Under the pieces are notes generated by a model. That model searched no databases. It was not told where the DNA came from and worked only from the letters and a program-made list of their open reading frames with translations. From the NCBI GenBank assembly GCA_050084985.1, contig JBITNC010000002.1:10416001-10480000 (forward strand): a stretch of DNA of 64,000 nucleotides, read 5' to 3'. The stretch comes from Nageia nagi (Eukaryota > Pinophyta). This document shows positions 1 through 11,179 of the stretch, one piece after another (position 1 is the stretch's first letter; each line of letters starts with the position of its first letter). Position numbers and translations under genes: made by a program.

Positions 1-636
1 GTGGCAACGGTAGCTCTGTCTAGCACCCAGGGCACTCAGACCTTCACTTAGGAAGAACCTCCCTCCTTCGACTTACTCTCGCTAACTAACGTGGTTATAC
101 TCTGATCTCCCTCTCACAATTGCACCCTTCTCTCCTCCTCACGACCTCATTGATACCTCCCTTAATCCCTAAGGAAGTTATTTGAAAAGAGTACCCTCTT
201 GCATTGCTCACAACTTTTTGTTTAATCATGGTGGCAGTTCTCTATCATCGAAACTTCAACCAAGCCTCTACATGATCGTTTCAAGGCCCTTGCAGCTTGT
301 TTAAAACCTCGTGCCCTACCTTTCCTCGACCTTTGTTGTGCTCCACAATCTGCTCCTCTCACATGATCAATCCCATCCGTTGAATTAAGGGGGAAAGGTG
401 GATTGGAACACTCTTTCCTTCCATACGCAACATATAGCATCTCATTCCCTCTCTAATCTCTTTACCAGTGTAAATCTTCCTCCTCTCAGCATTAAACTAC
501 AATATTTTATGTGATTGTTTTTGCTTGATGTTACTTACAAGCTACTTTTCCTCATCGCACCATTTCCTTTCCTACTAAACATTAATTGCAAACAAATGGA
601 GTGAGGATTTCCTCCTCTCATTTATTTCTTTGCAGG

Positions 637-706
637 AGTGGTGCATAAATTAATGATGATGCATTAAAAGTAGTGGTGCATAAATTAATGATGATGCATT
701 AAAAGT
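637..706. repeat. 35-bp tandem duplication
   Basis: Two consecutive identical 35-bp units (637-671 and 672-706) begin AGTGGTGCATAA and lie in the leader of element B. A TA microsatellite follows at about 727-757. Confidence 0.9.
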
Positions 707-721
707 AGTTCTTTTTTACAA

Positions 722-726
<5 letters not shown>

Positions 727-757
<31 letters not shown>
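727..757. repeat. (TA)n microsatellite
   Basis: An uninterrupted AT/TA dinucleotide run of about 30 bp lies in the leader of element B. Confidence 0.95.
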
Positions 758-760
<3 letters not shown>

Positions 761-1639
761 GTCAAATTGCAATTTTTTTTAAATATTGGAAGGAATATTT
801 TAAAAAAATGCTTAAATTGCAAAAGAGAGGTTAATTTTTTTTAAGTATTAAGTGGGAGATTTATTTTTCAGATTACTTAAGTAAAACTTGACATATTATC
901 TAAGGTAAAACTAGCACTTTTTGAAGAGGAAGGAATTTTTGTACTAGAATTTATTTTTGGATGCATGCCAAATTTTTTAGCTCTCTAAGCATTTATTCCT
1001 TATGCAAATATGGACTTGAAAATGATGCATGGTTAAGATTAGTACTTATGCTAAAAATAATAAATGCATGCTTAGTACTTAATTTTTAAGTTAAATGCTT
1101 AGAGCCTATAATTTTTAAAAATGATGCATACTTATGCGTAATACTTAAAATTTTATGCATTCTTAAAAAAAAATATTTAAGATGCATGCTTATGCTTAAA
1201 AGATGCATGTTTTTAGAACTTATTTTTATACATGCTTATGCCTAAGTATTTATCCTTTATGCAAAGTTAACTTATGCAAATTATGGAATTAATGAATGCT
1301 TAAGTATTAATCATTTCTTCTTGCAAAGTTAATTTGTGCAAATTATGGATCTTTGTAAATATATCCTTTAGGGTTAGTAAACAAAATCCATTGGACTCTT
1401 AGGTTCCAAGTTGTGAATGGATGATGTTTAATTTTATGCTCTTTTACTTCATATTTTGCATTTTGCTTTATTTACTTATGCAAAAATTGCAAACATTGAT
1501 ATGAGCAACCCCTTAAAATGAACACATCCACATGTCCATTCTGCAACATGACTTATTTGGGGAGCCATGTGGTGAAGATAGATGAATTGGAGCTTTTAAA
1601 TTTGACAATCCAAGTGGTGAAAAGTTTGTACTTCTTAAT

Positions 1640-2128
1640 TGTTAGAATTTGTAATGAAATATTGTGAATATCTAAACTCCTTGTAAATTCAATTAATCAC
1701 TTAAAGGATATGTAGATACCTTAAGGGATTAATTGAATTCTTTATCATGTGTGGACTTTGACCTTACCATGGGGTTAGTTGGTAGGTTAAAGTTAGGTCA
1801 TACATTTATTGTAACCCTAACCTTACCCTTGGGTTAAAGGGAGGTTAGGGAGGTGCTCTCATGCTATAAATAGAGGGCTCTCCTCTTGTAACATAACTAA
1901 GATTTGGAGTAAGATTACTCTACTAGTTTGTGTAGGAGAGAAAGAGAATTGTAGTAAGAGGTGCATAGATTGAGAATTGAGAACTAGTTGTGGGTGTACT
2001 CCCAAGGAGGGAGGAACCACATTATATTTGTGTTATCTTGTGTGAATGGTGTTATTAGCTTGTAGATGTTGAATGATTGAGTTTCCTAGTCTTGGACCTT
2101 GAGGATTAGAGTAGGTCTAATTCCTTCA
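1640..2128 (+). repeat. 5' LTR of element A (family 1)
   Basis: This 489-bp direct terminal repeat pairs with 10690-11179. It contains a perfect 13-bp inverted repeat (1686-1698 with 1727-1739) extended by an imperfect inner stem. A TATA box (CTATAAATAGAGG, near 1864) gives the likely promoter. A downstream motif (1989-2020) has CTCCC and GGGAG arms ahead of GAACCAC. It ends CCTTCA. Confidence 0.95.
1864..1876 (+). promoter_or_regulatory. TATA box of element A 5' LTR
   Basis: CTATAAATAGAGG is a consensus plant TATA box inside the LTR. Transcription would start about 30 bp downstream. The 3' LTR has the same box. Confidence 0.7.
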
Positions 2129-2130
2129 AT

Positions 2131-2142
2131 TGGTATCAGAGC
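2131..2142 (+). other. Primer-binding site of element A
   Basis: TGGTATCAGAGC lies two bases after the LTR. It is complementary to the 3' end of initiator methionine tRNA, the usual copia minus-strand primer. Confidence 0.95.
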
Positions 2143-5100
2143 TTGGTGTGGAAGCTCTTCTTCTTGGTGTGGAAGCTCTTATTCCTTCAATTTTAAGGTC
2201 TTGGTGAGGTAAATTCAAGAGAAGGTATAACCTCCTTCATATAATCTCCTTAATTTTTTTTGGCTTATGTCACTAATGATACTAACATATCTTGAGTTTT
2301 GTGTTAGTTAATTTTGCAAAAAAAAGGGGTAAAAAAAAATAGAAATATAATGCTTTTAATTATACTAACCTCTAGTGAGCATGATGTTTTGAGATTAGTA
2401 TATAAAAATTGCAATATTTCTTTATGCCATTTATTGTTGAATTAAAGAGGCAGCTCTCAATTTTTATACTTTTATTCAAAGTTTGAAATTTTTTGAGAGC
2501 AATATTTAATATTACAAGGAGTATGACAAGGAGTATACAAATTGTTTTGCCTTAAAATTAGCCTTATATAAATTTGTATACAAGGAGTATTACTATATAA
2601 TTTTTTTTAATCTTTATGACCTTTAAAAAAAAAATTATACAAATTTTGATATGTATTTGTATATCTCGTCTTTCATTTTGAATAGCATTATTCACAAGTA
2701 ATTCTTCTGTTGTGGATCTTGTGCAATATGCAATGTTAGCAGATTTCAAAACCAGGTGATGGAGATTGCTTAAGTGACACCATGCTTTATAGTATGAGGG
2801 TTTCCTCTATTTATCTGCCATGTTTCAAGTATAATGACTTCATGGAGACTATACAGCTATTCTGTTCTGTTTATTTTGAACTCAGAATTATTTTTTAAGT
2901 ATTTGCAGCGTGTTACCATGGGCTTAGAAACCCCTTTGGGAATGTTTTAAAGCCCCATTGACCTACTTTGATAACCCATGGAAATTAATAGAATGCATTT
3001 TATTCTTTCTTTTAAATAAAAAAAAATTATTATTATTTTAGGGGAAACAAGGGTTTTTTGAAAGGATCCTGTAACCTTTTACAGCTTCCTGAGAAGGATC
3101 TTCAATGAGATCTCTAAATGAAACAAGACTGGAAATACATCTATCCAGCCCCCAAATTAAACCTAAAATAGAAATGACCTATTCTGATTAACGTTTAAAC
3201 ACATAAAAATGAAACATAACATAAATAAAAGAGAAAATTAAAAATTTCCAAACACTTTGGAGATGGGTTCCGAGGAGATTCCTGCCTCCTCCTGAGATTG
3301 GCTGAATTGTAGAACAGACATCAATAATCCCAATAGGTCTAGGAGCTCTTCAACCCACCTGAGAAAAGATTCAGGAGACCAGAGCTACACCCACTCCATT
3401 TCGCTAGCAGGAACCACAATCTAGTTGGTCGTCCATTTGAATTTGAAACCCTCAAAGGGTTGGAGATTCCAAAATCTCAGTCCATTGCAACCATCCTCCC
3501 AATCACAGTATAGGTCACAAACTCTTAGTCACCTACTGACAATGCATCTCATTACCTCGAGGCCCATCGTATTAGAAAGGACATTCGTTAGTCGCCTTAG
3601 GCATGCGACTCCAACACCTTTTGTTTAGCTTAAGGTGGGTCCTCTGCTGCATGGTCCTAGGCTCTGAAGCTCACCATTCATAACACCAAAGGATTTACAG
3701 GATAATGAAAGATGTTTCCTCCGCCTAGGATCGTCCCTTTGGGTCTTCTTCATCCATCTCCGTTGCTTCCTTTCGATTTGGGTTTCTTCAGAGCAATTCA
3801 AGTCGCCTGAATTCTATCGGATATAGTTAGGATGTTTTGATTCCCCTATGCTCTACCCCTCAAAACTGGGGGCAAGCAGCAGAGTGACATGGATGGATGA
3901 CCGGCACTTCGAGACTGACAGAGGAGATAAACAGAGTAGATGAATGGAAGAGTAGAGTCCACCCTGGTGGAGGTGGATGTGGTGCTTGGATGAAGACTGA
4001 CTTTTATTCGTTATTGGTTCGTCGTCTACTCTTATCCTACACATGGCCACCATCACCTCCCTTATACTTCGTGGCCTCCTCCTGCCACCCCACACGGCTT
4101 AAACACTCCTATGCAAGGCCACCTTTCCATTTTTTTTCCATAGTAGTTGTTGAGCATTTAATTTTGTTTTACCAACTAAAAAGGGGGTCTAATTTTTTAA
4201 GTCCTTGTTTAATTACTCCCAAAGAAGCAATGTATACTCCTTCTTGGTAAGAGAAGGGTAGCCATCACTACTTTACCTATATGCATTTATTTTTTTTTTG
4301 ACTTGGAGTGCTTGAGGTAAAAGGAGCATTAACTATGCATGGGTCTCCTCTTTTTTCCATTTAATTCTTGCAGACTTGGAAAGTAGTGAATATTTTTTTA
4401 AACTTTGCTTACCTTTTTTAAAAAAGATGCTTAGAATAATTTTTAATATTGCATTTACTAAGGTGCACATGCAATTTCTAGAATGTCAATCTCTTAGCAT
4501 TTTTTTTTCTAAGTATGGTAATTTACTTAGGCAAAACATTTTTTAGTAAAAATTTTCTAAAGTAATCTAAGTGTGCTATTTTTTTAAGTAAATAAGGGAA
4601 ATTTTTTACTTAAAAGATAATTTTTAGCATACAAGTTTTTAGGGATAAAACTTTAAGTGAAAAGGGGGGAATTTGTATAATTTTTACTTAAAACTTTATC
4701 TAGATCTTGCATGCTAAATTTGTAATGCATGCCTCTTAATCTTGTTTGAGGAATAAAGCATGCTTAGTACTTAAAATTTTAAGTTAAATAGTGCATTTTT
4801 TAAGATAAATGATGCATGTTTATTACTTAAGTTTTAAGTCATGGAATAATGCATGTTTAAGTTATGGATTAATGCTAAGTAAGACTTAGCCTTTTTTAAA
4901 AAAAATTCATTAAAGTGTTTTAATGAATTTATGAACTTGAGCAAAGTATGCAAAATGTAAAATTTCCTTTAGGGGTTAGTACAAAACCCATTGGACTCTT
5001 AAGGTTTCAAGTTCTTGTGGATGATGTATTTTTTACTTTACTTTATTTTTTTGCACAATTTCTTTATACTTGCAAAACGCAAAATATTGAAAGTAACCCC

Positions 5101-5665
5101 TAAAATGAACACATCTGCATGTACTTTTCCACAACATGACTTGTTTGGGGAGCCATGAGGTGAGGATAAGGCAAACTGGAGCCTTTTTAATCCGAAGAAC
5201 CAAGTGGTGGTAAATCCGTCTTAATTGCCCCTAAGACCTCTGTTGGATTGGACATAACTCTATTAGGTGGACAGGCATGTGTGTAGTGATACCACATGTC
5301 CGCACGTCCATTCAAGGATTATCCTGATAACCTAGGAGGAAAACTGAAAACCTTAAACAAGATAATTAAAATGGTCGGTCCAAGATACGTCAGATCCTTG
5401 GAAAATAGTTAGTACTTCTCCTTGAGAGAGTATATTACTGACCAAGGTGAACTGGTTGAGGACTGGTAGTACCTGGGCTCCACCTTACGGGCATCCAGGT
5501 GAAGGCCTAATTCTATACAAGAAAACAACCTCAACTTTATCCTTCTACGGATCTTGGTTTATAAGTTTGCACATGTGGGACATGTTTACTTATCAATGTT
5601 TTATTTGTATAGATGGTAAATTGTAAAATTTTTTATTCTTATTGCATATTTACTTTTGTGTAGCA
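2143..5665 (+). other. Long untranslated leader of element A
   Basis: About 3.5 kb separates the primer-binding site from gag. It holds AT-rich DNA, a more GC-rich module at about 3240-4130 with a short open frame (3897-4250, no recognised domain), an AT-rich zone with TGCATG motifs (about 4330-4860) and the conserved pre-gag block (about 5090-5560). The 3897-4250 frame shares its last third with a leader frame of element G, by DNA homology, but the rest differs, so it is probably not a conserved protein. Confidence 0.75.
5090..5560 (+). other. Conserved pre-gag leader block with hairpin (element A)
   Basis: This noncoding block is strongly conserved in all five leaders of the window (A, B, C, D, G). 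It includes the hairpin ACCTGG (5471-5476) with CCAGGT (5495-5500). Candidate roles are genomic RNA packaging or dimerisation, or translation control. This is inference from position and conservation. Confidence 0.6.
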
Positions 5666-8600
5666 ATGGTTGAAACCTTCATACCCAAGCATATACTCGA
5701 CGGTTCCAACTTTGGCATATGAGAACCTCATATGAAAGCTGAGTGAGAAGCAAGGAAGCTATGGCAGATAGTTAATGAAGACATGGTCGCTCCTATAGAT
5801 GAGAAGGCTCTTGAAATCTACAACTCAAAGAATGAGTTAGCAACTTCAATGATTTATCATGCAGTTTTAGATGATGTACTTCTCATGATCTCTTCTTCAA
5901 CATCAGCAAAGGAAGCTTGGGATAGGCTGAAGAAAATTTACCTTGGGTCAAAATTTTCAAGGAGGTTCACCATTTTACAAAAGTTGTTGCAATATCATCA
6001 AGGTGAAGATGAAAGTGCTTCTATCTACTTGAACAAAATCATTGACCTCAGGACACAACTGGTTGGCTGTGGGTGCAACTGGATCAATGATGAGTTCATG
6101 GTCTTCATCATTCTTCAAAGCCTTTCTACAAAGTTCAGTAACTTTGTCACAGTTATGGAAACTAGGCTCGATGATGAAGAAGATGTCATCTCTCTTGATA
6201 ATCTTTCTAGACTCCTTCTGAAGCATGAGGAAACTTTGAATAAGAAAATGTTGAACTTTTCTCCAAAGGACAATAACATTGCTCTAGGAGCAACCAAAAC
6301 TCCTTTCAAGAAGAAGTTCAAACATTATAAATTCAAAGATAACAAATCCTCATCTACCTTCAGGAAGTATGAGAAAAAGGGCAACAATAATGGCAACTTC
6401 ATGCAAAGGAATGACAAAGCTGGATCAAGCAATCCAACACCTCAGGAAAAGTTTGATGGAAATTGTAACTTTTGTGGCATCTTTGGGCACAAAGAGTATG
6501 ATTATTGTAAAAAGAAATTTGCTCAAAAAGGTAAGGGAAATGCAAATGTGAAAAATTTCTATAATAAAAAGAAGAACAAGCATGCTGCTACTGTTGCCTA
6601 CTACTCAATGAATCAAACTATTTCAAATGATTAGATTGTTGATTCAGGATGCACTAATCACATGTGTTATGAAAAGAATAAGTTTGAAAACTTTCATAAG
6701 TACAAGAAGGATGCAGTTGTGATAGGTGATAATTCAGTCCTTGATGTTCAAGGAATAGGGAGTGTGAAGATTCATGGAAAGGCTCTTGATAATGTCTTTT
6801 ATGTGCCTAAACTAAGGATGAATCTTATCTCCATAATTCAGATTACAAGGAAAAGATACTCATTTGAGTTTACCTCACACTCCTGGTGTGTTAAGAAAGG
6901 ACTTACCACCTTGATGAAAGGATCAGTAAAGGATGACCTTTATATTGTGGATCAAGTTCCTTCAAATATGTGTCTTGCTGCAAATGTTTACTCAAAGGTT
7001 AATCTTTGGCATCAACGATTAGGGCACCTTAACCACAAGAGTATTCAAGATATGAAAAATCAAGAACTTGTGGAAGGTTTACCTAATATTTCACCCACAA
7101 TTGGTCTCTGTGAAAGGTGCATTCTAAGAAAGATGAATAGGCAAAAGTTTGAAAAAGATAAGGCAACTCGGGCTACTCGTCCTCTTCAGCTTGTGCATTC
7201 AGATTTGATGGTTCCGTTTCAGACTAAGTCTCTAGGGGGAGCTTCTTATGTTTTGACCTTCATTGATGACTTTAGTAGGATGACATTTGGTTATCTACTC
7301 GAGCACAAGGATCAAACTTTTGACAGGTTTAAAGACTTCAAGGCTCTTGTTGAAAATCAAATTGATTTTAAGATCAAGATGCTGAGATCTGATAATGGGG
7401 GTGAGTATAATAGCAATGAGTTTAACGACTATTGTGTTAAACATGGGATCAAATGGCAATTCATAATCCCTTACACCCCTCAACAAAATGGAGTTGCTGA
7501 AAGGAAGAATCAAACCATTATGGAAATGGCAAGGTGCATGTTGGGTAACCTTCCTAGTTTCTTATGGGGAGAAGCTATTCGCACTGCTATTCACACCCTA
7601 AATAGGTGTCCTACTAAAGCAGTTGAAGGTAAAACTTTGTATGAAGCATGGATAGGAAAGAAACCTAACATCTCACACTTTAGGGTCTTCAGTTGTGATG
7701 CATTTGCCTTCATTACCTCAGAGAAAAGAAAGAAGTTGGATAAAAGATCAGAAAAATGCATCTTTATGGGGTATGATAATCAGCATAGAGGTTATAGGCT
7801 CTACTCCTCATTCTATAAAACAGTCTTTATTTCTAGGGATGTCAAGTTCAATGAACTTCCTGAGGATATGACTTCTCATGCTGAGGTGTCTGATTTAGAT
7901 GATTTTTCACTTGCACCTAACTGGTTGGATGATCATGTAAGGAAGTCACCATAAGAGCAAAATTATTCAACTCAAAGAATTACAAGGAGTATGACCTTGA
8001 ATAAATCTTTATTTGCCGAAATTGATAATACGAATGAGCCATCAACCTTCAAAGAAGCTTCCAAGCAAGAGTGTTGGATGGAAGCTATGAAAGTTGAGTA
8101 TGAGGTGCTCATGAAAAATGAAACTTGGGATTTGGTTCCTTATCCCAATGAGAAAAATGTGATTGGAAATAAATAGATATACAAGGTCAAGTACAATTCT
8201 AATGGAGAAGTTGAAAAATACAAAGCAAGGTTAGTGGCCAAAGGATTCGCTCAAAAATATGGTATTGATTATGAGGAAACCTTTGCTCTTGTGGCCAAGA
8301 TGCCTACTATCAGGATAATCCTTGCTCTTTCTACAGCTCAAAGATGGAAAGTTTTCCAACTTGATGTCAAGAGTGCATTTATCAATGGTGACTTGGATGT
8401 AGAAATCTACATGAATCAACCAAAAGGATTTATTTCAGAAGGAAAAGAGTCTCTTGTGTGCAAGCTAAAGAAGTCTTTGTATAGACTTAAGCAAGCACCT
8501 AGAACATGGTACAAGAAAATTTTAGGATTCTTTGCAGATATTGGTTTTTTCAAGTGCTTCTCTAACTCAGATCTCTATGTACTCAATCAAGGAAAAGACG

Positions 8601-9576
8601 TGGTCTTAATTCTCCTTTATGTGGATGATCTTCTCATAACTGGCAATAATATTGAAATCATCCAAGAGTGCATATCCAAACTGAAGGTAATATTTGAAAT
8701 GACTGATCTAGGTCTATTGCATTACTATCTTGGGATGCAAGTATACCAACATAAAGATTGTATTTAGTCAATCTAAGTACATATCAAACATCTTGCAAAA
8801 TTTTGGAATGGAGGAGTGTAGATATGCTGCAATACCTATTTCTCTTGGAATCATTGTATCTCTGAGCTCAGATTCTTAGTTGGCTGATGCTACAACTTAT
8901 AGGTAATTGATCGATAGTCTTCTGTATCTGACTATCTCTTGACCTGATATACCTTTGCAGTGAATCTGATGGCACGATTCATGCAAAAACCATATGTTGA
9001 ACACCTTAATGCTGTTAAGCAAATCTTGAGGTATGTGGCAGGGACAAAGGATCTTGCTCTTAAGTATTCCAAAGTGCCCTCAATTGTTCTCTTCGAGTTC
9101 TCAGATTCTGATTATGGGGGAGATAGAGATGATAGAAAATCAACCTCTGCATATGTGTTTAGCATTGGTTCAGGTGCTATCTCTTGGGCTTCAGGGAAGC
9201 AATCTACTATGACTCTTTCTACCACCAAAGCTAAATATCGAGCCATGTCTGTTGCCGCCCAAGAAGCTATTTGGCTGAGGCATCTTCTGAACAAAATTGG
9301 GTATAAGTAAAATGGCCCATCTCTTATTTCTTTAGACAATCAATCGGCTATCTCTTTGGCTAAGAATCCTGTGTTCCATTAGAGAACCAAACATGTGGAA
9401 ATCCAAGCCCATTTTATCAGGGAGAAGGTTCTAGATGACATCATACACTTGGAATATTGTCCATCTACTGAAACTCTACTAATTTATTCACCAAGCCCCT
9501 TCTTGAAGCTCAATTTAGCAAGCTTAGGGATTCTCTCGGGTTGGTGAAGTTGCCCTCAAGGGGGAGTGAAGTTTGA
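5666..9576 (+). pseudogene. gag-pol polyprotein of element A, disrupted
   Basis: The frame starts at ATG 5666 (MVETFIPKHILDGSNFGI), where G continues with W and A has TGA (5720). Domains: copia gag (5666 to about 6600) with a zinc knuckle near 6463-6510 whose last cysteine is displaced; protease start (IVDSGC) just after a TAG that replaces W (6632-6634); integrase in one long frame (6662-7954) with WHQRLGH / CERC zinc ligands and visible catalytic residues HSDLM, RSDNGGE and NGVAERKN; reverse transcriptase (8234-8767) with YVDD at about 8618; RNase H (8960-9310). Further stops occur at 5744, 7952, 8174, 8877, 8904, 8940, 9308 and 9380. A 5-nt deletion near 8765 shifts the frame. The conserved C-terminus LPSRGSEV ends at 9576. 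The element cannot make a full polyprotein. Confidence 0.95.
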
Positions 9577-9649
9577 ACTTTTGTTAGTGATGACAACTTC
9601 ACCTCTAAGAGGCTCTTTTGTTGTTGTTATATAGTGTGTGTTGATTATG

Positions 9650-10205
9650 ATATACCTCCGTGGTAAGTTTGCTTTGCGTGACAAACTTGTTGTACATTTT
9701 TATACCTCCATGGTAAGTTTGCTCTGCATGACAAACTTGTTGTACATTTTATACCTCTGTGGTAAGTTTGCTCTGCATGACAAACTTGTTGTACATTTTT
9801 ATACCTCCGTGGTAAGTTTGCTCTATGTGATAAACTTGTTGTACATTTTATAACTCCGTGGTAAGTTTGCTCTGTGTGACAAACTTGTTGTACATTTTTA
9901 TACCTCCATGGTAAGTTTATTCTGCGTGACAAACTTGTTGTACATTTTATACCTCCATGGTAAGTTTGCTCTGCGTGACAAACTTGTTGTACATTTTTAT
10001 ACCTCCATGGTAAGTTTGCTCTGCGTGACAAACTTGTACATTTTATACCTCCGTGGTAAGTTTGCTCTACGTGACAAACTTGTTGTACAATTTTTTGAGT
10101 ATATAATTAATATACCTCCATGGTAAGTTCACTCTGCGTGAGGAACTTGTTGTACATTCTATACCTCCATGGTAAGTTTGCTCTGCATGAGAAACTTATT
10201 GTACA
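9650..10205 (+). repeat. About eleven copies of a ~50-bp tandem repeat in the 3' noncoding region of A
   Basis: Units of about 47-50 bp begin ATACCTCCRTGGTAAG and contain GTGACAAACTTGTTGTAC, at about 9650, 9700, 9750, 9801, 9850, 9900, 9949, 9999, 10046, 10111 and 10160. Elements B, C and D each have about one copy of this unit. Open frames across it on both strands (for example 9645-10031 minus) are products of the repeat period. Confidence 0.95.
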
Positions 10206-10677
10206 ATTTTTATGCTCTATTAATAATCAACACATGTCTATATACAACAGGTGACTATGAGTGATGGCTTGGCATCTCTGTGATGACTTATAGTGCACCA
10301 TTGATCAGTTATTTATAAGATGGCATTATTTGATTCTCTTATTTGAATATATGATGCATCTAACTGATTTTGTTCATGAGTTGCTTGTAGCATGCAAAAT
10401 CTTCTTCAGAAATGTAGGTTACTCACCTTGTGTAAGCAAGCTCATGGAGACTCACATGTCAGCTTAAAGTTGATCAACTACTATGTACAGTGAAACCAGT
10501 GGTGGTTAATGATTGTATTGTAAACCATTTTGTCAAATGGTAATGTAGTGAGTCTCAAACTAGTTCTCAAAAAGATTCTTAAATATGTAAATGTTCTCAT
10601 CTCCACTTGTATCTCTATGGAGGAGAACTCTCTCTTACTCTCTCTCTTCTCTCTTCTACGCTCTATCCCAATATTGC

Positions 10678-10689
10678 ATTAAGGGGGAG
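10678..10689 (+). other. Polypurine tract of element A
   Basis: ATTAAGGGGGAG directly abuts the 3' LTR and is the plus-strand primer site. The same tract abuts the 3' LTRs of B, C and D. Confidence 0.9.
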
Positions 10690-11179
10690 TGTTAGAATTT
10701 GTAATGAAATATTATGAATATCTAAACTCCTTGTAAATTCAATTAATCACTTAAAGGATATGTAGATACCTTAAGGGATTAATTGAATTCTTTATTATGT
10801 GTGGACTTTGACCTTACCATGGGGTTAGTTGGTAGGTTAAAGTTAGGTCATACATTTATTGTAACCCTAACCTTACCCTTAGGTTAAAGGGAGGTTAGGG
10901 AGGTGCTCTCATGCTATAAATAGAGGGCCTCTCCTCTTGTAACATAACTAAGATTTGGAGTAAGATTACTCTACTAGTTTGTGTAAGAGAGAAAGAGAAT
11001 TGTAGTAAGAGATGCATAGATTGAGAATTGAGAACTAGTTGTGGATGTACACCCAAGGAGGGAGGAACCACATTATATTTGTGTTATCTTGTGTGAATGG
11101 TGTTATTAGCTTGTATATGTTGAATGATTGAGTTTCCTAGTCTTGGACCTTGAGGATTAGAGTAGGTCTAATTCCTTCA
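10690..11179 (+). repeat. 3' LTR of element A (family 1)
   Basis: This 490-bp repeat is nearly identical to 1640-2128. Most differences are G to A or C to T. The right copy of the target duplication TTAAT follows at 11180-11184. Confidence 0.95.

Larger units (their letters stand above)
1..1639 (+). mobile_element. Copia element B, leader (5' part, before nested element A)
   Basis: This is the untranslated leader of a family-2 Ty1/copia element whose 5' LTR lies just left of the window. Order seen: a C/T-rich stretch (about 1-560), two short repeats, AT-rich DNA with several TGCATG motifs (about 960-1215), then the conserved pre-gag block starting near 1500. The block stops abruptly at 1639, where element A begins, and resumes at 11185. 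The same order of modules occurs in the leaders of A, C, D and G. The minus-strand reading frame at 222-440 has no recognisable similarity and I do not call it a gene. Confidence 0.75.
1640..11179 (+). mobile_element. Element A: complete Ty1/copia retrotransposon (family 1), nested in B
   Basis: Element A is a full-length LTR retrotransposon of 9540 bp. LTRs start TG and end CA (1640-2128 and 10690-11179). The flanking 5-bp target duplication is TTAAT (1635-1639 and 11180-11184). The primer-binding site TGGTATCAGAGC matches plant initiator tRNA-Met. A polypurine tract abuts the 3' LTR. Domain order in the coding region is gag, protease, integrase, reverse transcriptase, RNase H, which defines copia. 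The two LTRs differ by about eight substitutions and one indel by eye (about 1.6%), so insertion is fairly recent. The coding region nevertheless has many in-frame stops. It sits inside the leader of element B. Confidence 0.95.

Noticed and set aside
9645-10031. 128-aa minus-strand frame with repeated CHAEQTYHGGIK-like units
   Set aside because: This too is a by-product of the ~50-bp repeat in element A. Frames exist on both strands and no start context is plausible.
9650-10205. Possible CRISPR-like array
   Set aside because: Units are contiguous with no unique spacers, and this is a plant retrotransposon.
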